From positions 1 to 7,973 of the forward strand of contig MFBL01000017.1 of NCBI GenBank assembly GCA_001774945.1: a stretch of 7,973 bases of DNA. The letters are read 5' to 3'. Of this stretch, positions 1 to 3,843 are shown in pieces (the stretch's first letter is position 1; each line of letters opens with the position of its first letter). Origin of the DNA: Candidatus Curtissbacteria bacterium RIFCSPHIGHO2_12_FULL_41_17. GTDB lineage: Bacteria > Patescibacteriota > Microgenomatia > Curtissbacterales > GWA2-41-24. Under the pieces are notes generated by a model. The model did not search any database. It worked only from the letters and a program-made list of their open reading frames with translations, and had not been told where the DNA came from. A program made the position numbers and the translations under genes.

Positions 1-155
1 AAGGCAGTAATGTTTGTCTACGTTAAATCGTAGGGTTAAGTTAGTTAGGTAGTTAGGTAGATGGATAGATAGGTGGTTTTCATCGATCGATCGAACTACT
101 GACTATCGAACTAATTTTTCAGCTAAGCCGTACTAATAGATCGATTTACCTAATA
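1..155 (+). rRNA. rrl: 23S ribosomal RNA, 3' end (partial)
   Basis: This is the 3' terminal part of the large-subunit rRNA; the rest lies upstream of the window. The segment at 120-140 carries the conserved 23S terminal signature (AGCTAAGCCGTACTAATAG, compare E. coli AGCTAACCGGTACTAAT), preceded by GATAGG at about 67-73, which matches the GATAGG upstream of that signature in other bacteria. Orientation is clearly +. The 3' boundary is estimated near 150-155 from where the terminal helix should end. The stretch between GATAGG and the signature is about 47 nt, against roughly 28 in typical bacteria, so the helix there appears extended. The bases at 36-72 are low-complexity GTTAG/GATAG repeats, unusual for rRNA. 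No 5S follows on this strand. Confidence 0.85.
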
Positions 156-156
156 G

Positions 157-173
157 CTTGTCCGTAGGACAAG
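157..173 (+). other. Hairpin just after 23S
   Basis: A perfect 7-bp stem (CTTGTCC / GGACAAG) with a 3-base loop lies directly behind the estimated 23S 3' end. It is followed by GAAATTA, not a T run, so it is not a standard Rho-independent terminator. It may be an rRNA processing or 3'-end protection structure; that role is inferred. Confidence 0.5.
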
Positions 174-205
174 GAAATTACAATAATCAAGCACCAAAAT
201 ACAAA

Positions 206-296
206 CAATATTTAAAATTCTAAATTCAAAGTTTTAAATTTTGAGTTTTGAAAATTATTATTTATTTGTCATTTGGAATTTGTGATTTGTGATTTT
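206..296. repeat. AT-rich short-period repeat
   Basis: A stretch made almost only of A/T words such as AAATTCTAAATTC, TTTTAAATTTTGAG and a doubled ATTTGTG. The first half is written in the A-first sense and the second half in the T-first sense, like the spacer at 3686-3843. No gene is visible in it. Confidence 0.5.
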
Positions 297-313
297 CTCG
301 CCCTGCGGGCGAG
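297..313. other. GC-rich hairpin in AT-rich spacer
   Basis: A perfect 7-bp stem CTCGCCC / GGGCGAG with loop TGC stands out in an AT-rich spacer. There is no T run after it on either strand, so it is not a clear terminator. Confidence 0.45.
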
Positions 314-350
314 TACATTCCATTCGGTTTTAAAGACATTAAAGAAAAAA

Positions 351-432
351 GGGTTCAAAGGAGCCAAAAGAGCCAAAGGGAACTAAAACTTCTGGCCCAT
401 CTGGTTCTTTTGTTACATTTGTAACCTTTTCT
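351..432. repeat. 9-bp unit array, forward and reverse arms
   Basis: Four forward 9-mers (352-387: GGTTCAAAG, GAGCCAAAA, GAGCCAAAG, GGAACTAAA) are followed after three bases by four 9-mers of opposite sense (391-426: TCTGGCCCA, TCTGGTTCT, TTTGTTACA, TTTGTAACC). The layout is the same as the GTAC-core arrays at 3188-3271, 4183-4281 and 6872-7089, but the core is GNNC or GNNNC rather than GTAC. It ends six bases before the TTGACA box at 438. Confidence 0.65.
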
Positions 433-437
433 CACGC

Positions 438-472
438 TTGACAAAGCTCCCCCAGAAGGTTTTAAATATACT
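438..472 (+). promoter_or_regulatory. Putative promoter of the 543-1181 gene
   Basis: A perfect -35 box TTGACA (438-443) is followed by TTTAAA at 461-466 (17-bp spacer) or TTAAAT at 462-467 (18-bp spacer). The better -10 match TATACT at 467-472 would need a 23-bp spacer, which is too long. The -35 is convincing, the -10 less so. Confidence 0.45.
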
Positions 473-515
473 TAGTTTTCACGCATTCCTGGTAACAGGA
501 GGCGTTTTTTTAAGG

Positions 516-535
516 CCTGCCTGCCGGCAGGCAGG
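516..535. repeat. Perfect 20-bp palindrome (CCTGCC family)
   Basis: CCTGCCTGCC is followed immediately by its reverse complement GGCAGGCAGG, a perfect 20-bp palindrome. It lies in the 5' leader of the 543 gene and its last bases run into AGGGG, the likely ribosome binding site. I associate this repeat with CPR genomes, where its translation gives PACRQAG-like peptides. Confidence 0.8.
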
Positions 536-542
536 GGAAAAT

Positions 543-1181
543 ATGCCTGGAGAAAGAATAGATCGATCGGTTTCATTAACAGGTGAGGTGAGCTTTGCCG
601 AACTAACAGGACCTCAGCGAATTGAGGCCAGAATGCTCGATTGTCTGTCTTGTTCACTGATTGCGTTGCCCCAGTTTCAAGGTACAGAGGGAGCAAGGCG
701 ACTCAGCGCCTTTTTTGGTGGTGTTTCCACAGTTTCGGATTTGGAAGACAGATTCCAGCAATCTTTTGGCGCTTCTTTACTTGCGCGGTTTAAAGAGATA
801 GTCGTTGAGCAATGGGGTACTCTAAATGGTTTAAACCCTGAGAGTAGCAACACGGTTGTACAGATGAATTTAGTGGCCTGGGCAAAAACACCGATAGAAG
901 GAGAAGATCCAAGTGTTCTTGTTATGGGTAGTTCTAGACCAGAACCAGTTATGAGTTCCAGTCTAGTACAACCTGCGATCCAAGAATCTGATAGCATTTT
1001 GCCAGAGCCAGGGCTGCCTCGAGCAAAAGTAATAAAACAGGCGAGATCGAAAAAAGGCAAAACGCATGACATGCGCGGTCTTACCGGTTTTTACAAAGGT
1101 ACTTATTACGAAAACGGAATTGCCAGGTCAGGAAAACCTAACAAGCAACTTGGTAGAACGCGCCGCAACGGTAATCATTAA
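543..1181 (+). CDS. Hypothetical protein between 23S and inverted 5S
   Basis: I do not recognise this 212-residue protein. I chose ATG 543 because AGGGG lies five bases upstream; the longer frame from TTG 438 would start on a -35 promoter box and translate a palindromic repeat. Residues 20-92 look helical and amphipathic, with two cysteines (C34, C37). Residues 115-160 are a Pro/Ser/Glu-rich likely disordered linker. The tail, about 160-212, is strongly basic (ARSKKGK, GRTRRNG) around an aromatic FYKGTYY motif, which would suit nucleic-acid or ribosome binding; this is inference only. No signal peptide or membrane segment is seen. It is transcribed away from the 23S and converges on the minus-strand 5S gene, with no + strand terminator between them. 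A small lineage-specific protein is the most likely reading. Confidence 0.65.
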   Translation: MPGERIDRSVSLTGEVSFAELTGPQRIEARMLDCLSCSLIALPQFQGTEGARRLSAFFGGVSTVSDLEDRFQQSFGASLLARFKEIVVEQWGTLNGLNPESSNTVVQMNLVAWAKTPIEGEDPSVLVMGSSRPEPVMSSSLVQPAIQESDSILPEPGLPRAKVIKQARSKKGKTHDMRGLTGFYKGTYYENGIARSGKPNKQLGRTRRNGNH

Positions 1182-1213
1182 GTTGTAATTTTCCAAATAT
1201 TTTGATTTCTATC

Positions 1214-1236
1214 AAAAAACCCCACCAAAGGTGAGG
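1214..1236 (-). terminator. Rho-independent terminator of the 5S gene
   Basis: Read on the minus strand, CCTCACC pairs with GGTGGGG over seven base pairs (one G-T) around a TTT loop and is followed at once by six T (plus-strand A 1214-1219). It starts about ten bases after the 5S 3' end, which fixes the direction of 5S transcription. It does not work as a + strand terminator because no T run follows there. Confidence 0.85.
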
Positions 1237-1245
1237 TAAATTGAT

Positions 1246-1355
1246 ACTGGCATCGAGCTATCTTCGCACCGAATGGTACTATTGTCGCCGCTGATACGTT
1301 TCACTATCCTGTTCGGAATGGGAAGGAGTGGTTCCGTATCGCTAAAGACACCAGC
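1246..1355 (-). rRNA. rrf: 5S ribosomal RNA, complete, minus strand
   Basis: The minus strand has the bacterial 5S core: CCCATTCCGAACAGGA, then AGTGAAACG, then CGGCGACAATAGTACC, all in the order and spacing of known 5S genes. The two ends close helix I: CTGGTGTC (plus-strand 1347-1354) pairs with GATGCCAG (plus-strand 1247-1254) over eight pairs, two of them G-T. The length of about 108-110 nt is slightly short compared with 120 in E. coli. It has its own promoter (1392-1419) and terminator (1214-1236), both on the minus strand, and so is a separate transcription unit inverted relative to the 23S at the left edge. Exact ends are estimated from helix I. Confidence 0.94.
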
Positions 1356-1391
1356 TGGGCAAATATAACAAATTTCGATTAAAAATTCCAC

Positions 1392-1419
1392 TTTATACCT
1401 TTTTGTGACGATCGTTCAA
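1392..1419 (-). promoter_or_regulatory. Promoter of the 5S rRNA gene
   Basis: On the minus strand, TTGAAC (plus-strand 1414-1419) and TATAAA (plus-strand 1392-1397) are separated by 16 bp. Transcription would start near 1385, about 30 nt before mature 5S. The -10 lies in one arm of the inverted repeat TTATACC (1394-1400) / GGTATAA (1424-1430). Confidence 0.6.
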
Positions 1420-1431
1420 ATTTGGTATAAG
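1403..1431 (+). promoter_or_regulatory. Divergent promoter for the 1528-2118 gene
   Basis: On the + strand, TTGTGA (1403-1408) and TATAAG (1426-1431) have the ideal 17-bp spacer. The start would be near 1438, giving a leader of about 90 nt. It overlaps the 5S promoter on the other strand, so the two may compete for polymerase. Confidence 0.5.
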
Positions 1432-1441
1432 GTTGGCCGTG

Positions 1442-1480
1442 GCATCTGGATATGTCAGGAGAATCCTTGACAGGGGATGC
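1442..1480 (+). promoter_or_regulatory. Folded 5' leader element
   Basis: An outer stem GCATC/GATGC (1442-1446 with 1476-1480) encloses an inner hairpin of TGTCA-GGA with TCC-T-TGACA (1453-1460 with 1464-1472, one bulged T) and loop GAA. It sits at the predicted 5' end of the 1528 gene's mRNA. It may protect the mRNA or regulate it; I match it to no known riboswitch. Confidence 0.45.
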
Positions 1481-1489
1481 TTGATACCA

Positions 1490-1498
1490 CCCCCCCCC
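1490..1498 (+). repeat. C9 homopolymer in the leader
   Basis: Nine consecutive C bases lie between the leader hairpin and the ribosome binding site of the 1528 gene. Such a tract is out of place in an AT-rich spacer and is prone to length change. It may be a slippage site or an assembly error. Confidence 0.8.
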
Positions 1499-1527
1499 AT
1501 GTGCTTTAATTAAATTAGGAGTAATTT

Positions 1528-2118
1528 ATGGCAGAAGAAGCCGGTGGGCCGGAAATGCCAGTTTCCCCAATTGCACCACCAGTCAAAGAAGGCGAGCAAA
1601 CGACAAACGAGCAATTAAAAGCTCTCGTGGAAGAGTTAACTAGGCAAGACGAAGCTTTAGGTGGGAACCTGCTGGTGAAGGTACCTCTTTCTGCAGAGGA
1701 CCCTCGTGATGTATTGTTTTTCAGCGCAAGCGAAAGCAGAGTTAACCGCCATGATGCGCATATGACTTACGGTGTCCATCCGGACAAAGGGACGATAGGT
1801 GTATTAGAACGACAGGTAGGGTATGCAGATATGCCTTTATCGAAAGGCATATTGAATCATCGGGCAGGAGTGAGTAAATGGAATGGCTCACTTGACCGTG
1901 TGGTTAAAGACGACCAAATAGGTTTGGTTCAAGATGGTAGTAGTTTCCGCGAGTGGCAGCAATCTTATGAACTTTCCAAGCGTAGAGCGGAAAGAATAAC
2001 GCAAGAAGAAGCTTTTAAGAGACAATTTGTACCAAAAGCACTGGAAGCTGTTCGGGGAGGTTCAACTCGGACTGCTACAGAATCTCTGGCAGAGCCTCCT
2101 TCTACAGCATTGGCATAA
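1528..2118 (+). CDS. Hypothetical soluble protein
   Basis: I do not recognise this 196-residue protein. ATG 1528 is well supported: AGGAG lies at 1517-1521, six bases upstream. Residues 1-25 are acidic and Pro-rich and likely disordered; 26-45 form a charged helix (NEQLKALVEELTRQDEAL). Residues 47-140 alternate short hydrophobic and charged stretches with several Gly and His (RHDAHMTYG, ILNHRAG) and look like a compact alpha/beta domain. Residues 140-176 are a long basic helix (SYELSKRRAERITQEEAFKR) and the last 20 are a Ser/Thr/Pro tail. No membrane segment or signal peptide is seen. It follows its own divergent promoter, and its stop is followed by T-rich sequence with no clear terminator stem. 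Function is unknown; a family-specific cytoplasmic protein is the cautious reading. Confidence 0.8.
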   Translation: MAEEAGGPEMPVSPIAPPVKEGEQTTNEQLKALVEELTRQDEALGGNLLVKVPLSAEDPRDVLFFSASESRVNRHDAHMTYGVHPDKGTIGVLERQVGYADMPLSKGILNHRAGVSKWNGSLDRVVKDDQIGLVQDGSSFREWQQSYELSKRRAERITQEEAFKRQFVPKALEAVRGGSTRTATESLAEPPSTALA

Positions 2119-2148
2119 ATTTTTTCCCTTTTTTTATTCCAAAAATGG

Positions 2149-2157
2149 TGTTATACT
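2149..2157 (+). promoter_or_regulatory. Extended -10 promoter for rpsA
   Basis: TG-T-TATACT is an extended -10 element. No good -35 exists 17 bp upstream (only T-rich sequence), as is common for extended -10 promoters. The start would fall near 2163-2165, leaving an rpsA leader of about 140 nt. Confidence 0.5.
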
Positions 2158-2160
2158 GGC

Positions 2161-2257
2161 GTCGCGTAATAAATCAAAAGATTTAAACGCGACTGCCGAG
2201 TTTTACTCGGCGGCAACTTTTACTGGTATCTAGTATGGTCGCGTTCCCTAAAGGGAA
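2161..2257 (+). promoter_or_regulatory. Structured rpsA leader (three hairpins)
   Basis: Three stems follow in a row: GTCGCGT/ACGCGAC (2161-2167 with 2187-2193) with TAAATC/GATTTA nested inside; GCCGAG/CTCGGC (2195-2200 with 2206-2211); and TTCCCT/AGGGAA (2244-2249 with 2252-2257). E. coli S1 is known to control its own translation through its leader. A similar role here is inference. None is followed by a proper T run. Confidence 0.45.
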
Positions 2258-2281
2258 GTAGTATCTGGTATTTAGTATCTG
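2226..2281. repeat. GTATCTR heptad repeats
   Basis: Seven-base units GTATCTA, GTATGGT (2226-2239) and GTATCTG, GTATTTA, GTATCTG (2261-2281) lie in the rpsA leader either side of the TTCCCT hairpin. This is a separate short-period family from the 9-bp arrays. Confidence 0.55.
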
Positions 2282-2304
2282 AATAATTAATAAAGGAAGT
2301 GAGT

Positions 2305-2355
2305 ATGGTTGACTCTCAAAAAATCCGATCCAATCTTACAAGTTTTATCAACTAA
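2305..2355 (+). other. Overlapping 16-codon ORF at the rpsA start
   Basis: ATG 2305 is seven bases after AAGGA and encodes MVDSQKIRSNLTSFIN before a stop. It overlaps the rpsA frame shifted by one base. If the A6 run at 2318-2323 were A5, this ATG would read MVDSQKSDPILQ and continue straight into rpsA. It may be an indel, slippage at A6, or a regulatory leader peptide. Confidence 0.5.
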
Positions 2356-3685
2356 GGCAAAGTCTGCTTTCAAAAAGCCGACGACGATGGCTGAACTTTT
2401 GGCTTCTACCGGAAATAAGATTCCGGTTTTGAGGCGCGGCCAAGAAGTAACTGGAAAAGTTATTTCCGTTTCCCGACAGGAAATTTTAATTGATATCGGC
2501 GCCAAAAGCGAAGGGATTGTTTTTGGCCGTGAATTCGCTTCTGTTCGCGATCTGGCTGCTAATTTATCTGCTGGTGATCAGATTGATGCTATTGTAATTT
2601 ATCCGGAAAATGATGCCGGGCAAGTCGTATTGTCGCTTCGAAAACTATCCGGAGAAAAACGCTGGGAAGAACTTGAAGTGAAGAAATCAGGCGGTGAATC
2701 AATCGATGTTATCGCTCAGGAAGTAAATCGCGGAGGAATTATTTGTGATTGGCTTGGACTTCGAGGATTTTTGCCAGCTTCGCAACTTGCCCATTCGACA
2801 GGCTCAGGGCAAGCCCTTCGACTTGGCTCAGGACAAGCCCATTCGACAGATTCGACTCGCTCACTGCAATCTGGTCATTCGACTCTGAGGGATGAGCCCT
2901 TAGGCTCAGACTCGAGGAGCTCAGGGCAGGCCCTTCGACTTGGCTCAGGACAAGCCCAACCGCAAGCCAACATGAATGATTTAATTGGTAAGACCTTAAA
3001 GGTCAAAGTTATCGAGGTTGATAAAAATACCAACAGATTAATTTTCTCCCAAAAACAGCCGGATGAGACGAGTCTCAAAAATTTACAAAAGTTGCTTTTA
3101 CGAGTTGATATCGGAGATAAATACACAGGTACAGTAAGCGCGGTTTTGCCATTCGGTTTGTTTGTGGAGATAGACGTACAGGAAGAAAGTACTAAAAGTA
3201 CGAAAGGTACGAAAGGAGATAGTGAAGAAGCTTCTCGTACATCTCGTACTTCTGATACCTCTCGTACCTCTAAACTCGAGGGCCTTGTTCATATTTCTGA
3301 AATTTCTTGGGAAAAAGTTGAAGATGTAGCCAAGTTGTTCAAAGTTGGCGACAAAGTGGAAGTTGCGGTTATTGCCAAAGAAGAGTCAACGGCAAGGTTA
3401 AACTTGTCTGTTAAACAACTTACCCAGGATCCGTTCGCCGAAGCTTCTAAAAAATATTCCAAAGACCAGATTGTTACGGGAACCGTTGAAAGGGTAACAC
3501 CATACGGGGTTTTTGTCACTTTGGGGGATGGTCTTGAAGGGATGGTTCATATTTCCAAAATTCCTCCGAATGAAACGCTGGAAGTCGGCAAGTCGCTGGA
3601 ATGCATGATTGAGTCCATTGATACCGCTGTCAGGAAGATATCGCTTGTGCCGGTTTCTAGGGAAAAACCGATACTATATAGATAA
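2309..3685 (+). CDS. rpsA: Ribosomal protein S1, with two repeat insertions
   Basis: This 458-residue protein has four S1 RNA-binding domains: about 41-112 (GQEVTGKVISV, IDIGAKSEG), 127-249 (ICDWLGLRGFLPASQ then LIGKTLKVKVIEVD), 266-370 (YTGTVSAVLPFGLFVEI then LEGLVHISEISW) and 386-449 (GTVERVTPYGVFVTL, LEGMVHISK). S1 binds mRNA on the small ribosomal subunit and helps initiation; CPR S1 proteins are often shorter than the six-domain E. coli protein. Two insertions split domains: residues 161-217 (Ser/Gly/Gln/Ala-rich repeat) in domain 2 and 293-322 (STK/SRT triplets) in domain 3. The start is uncertain: the good ribosome site (AAGGA, 2293-2297) is best placed for ATG 2305, which is out of frame and stops at 2355. 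In-frame options are TTG 2309 and ATG 2387, the latter without a ribosome site. Confidence 0.95.
   Translation: MTLKKSDPILQVLSTKAKSAFKKPTTMAELLASTGNKIPVLRRGQEVTGKVISVSRQEILIDIGAKSEGIVFGREFASVRDLAANLSAGDQIDAIVIYPENDAGQVVLSLRKLSGEKRWEELEVKKSGGESIDVIAQEVNRGGIICDWLGLRGFLPASQLAHSTGSGQALRLGSGQAHSTDSTRSLQSGHSTLRDEPLGSDSRSSGQALRLGSGQAQPQANMNDLIGKTLKVKVIEVDKNTNRLIFSQKQPDETSLKNLQKLLLRVDIGDKYTGTVSAVLPFGLFVEIDVQEESTKSTKGTKGDSEEASRTSRTSDTSRTSKLEGLVHISEISWEKVEDVAKLFKVGDKVEVAVIAKEESTARLNLSVKQLTQDPFAEASKKYSKDQIVTGTVERVTPYGVFVTLGDGLEGMVHISKIPPNETLEVGKSLECMIESIDTAVRKISLVPVSREKPILYR
2789..2957. repeat. REP-like repeat inserted in frame in rpsA
   Basis: Imperfect copies of a 24-bp unit, roughly CCCTTCGACTTGGCTCAGG plus ACAAG, start at 2790, 2814, 2838 and 2931, with degenerate pieces between. 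Unit ends GCCCT/AGGGC are complementary, so single units can fold. Translated, it gives HSTGSGQA and LRLGSGQA words within S1 domain 2. I associate the unit with CPR genomes; here it sits inside a conserved gene without breaking the frame. Confidence 0.8.
3188..3271. repeat. 9-bp unit array inside rpsA
   Basis: Three forward 9-mers (AGTACTAAA, AGTACGAAA, GGTACGAAA; 3188-3214) and four of opposite sense (TCTCGTACA, TCTCGTACT, TCTGATACC, TCTCGTACC; 3233-3268) flank an 18-nt spacer. The period equals three codons, so it reads as STK/GTK then SRT/SDT triplets. It sits in a loop of S1 domain 3, between EIDVQEE and LEGLVHIS. Confidence 0.85.
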
Positions 3686-3843
3686 TTTTTAATTTTTAAT
3701 TCTCAATTTTCATTGAATTTTCAATGAGTCAATGTTTCAAAGTTTGAAAAATATCGTTTGCACAAATATTTTCTTCGCAAATTAGAAAATTGAAACTTGA
3801 TTGAAAATTTAAAATTGTAAATTGAAAATTTTAAGGCTTTTTT
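3686..3843. repeat. AT-rich inverted repeat spacer
   Basis: The left half repeats T-first words (AATTTTTAATTCTCAATTTTC), the right half A-first words (ATTGAAAATTTAAAATTG), so the spacer is a loose inverted repeat. A perfect hairpin TCATTGA/TCAATGA with loop ATTT lies at 3710-3727. No terminator with a clean T run and no clear promoter are seen, so rpsA and radA may be co-transcribed. Confidence 0.5.

Noticed and set aside
438..542. Upstream extension of the first protein gene to TTG 438
   Set aside because: The TTG is part of a TTGACA promoter box, and the extension translates a palindromic spacer repeat. ATG 543 has its own AGGGG site.
1468..1498. Another TTGACA promoter at 1468-1473
   Set aside because: At the right distance there is only the C tract, and the TTGACA forms one arm of a leader hairpin.
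2195..2220. Terminator after the 1528 gene
   Set aside because: The GCCGAG/CTCGGC stem is followed by GGCAACTTTT, with too few T and too far away; it fits better as part of the rpsA leader.
2027..2233. A 68-codon + strand frame
   Set aside because: It overlaps the 1528 gene out of frame and runs into the rpsA promoter and leader hairpins.
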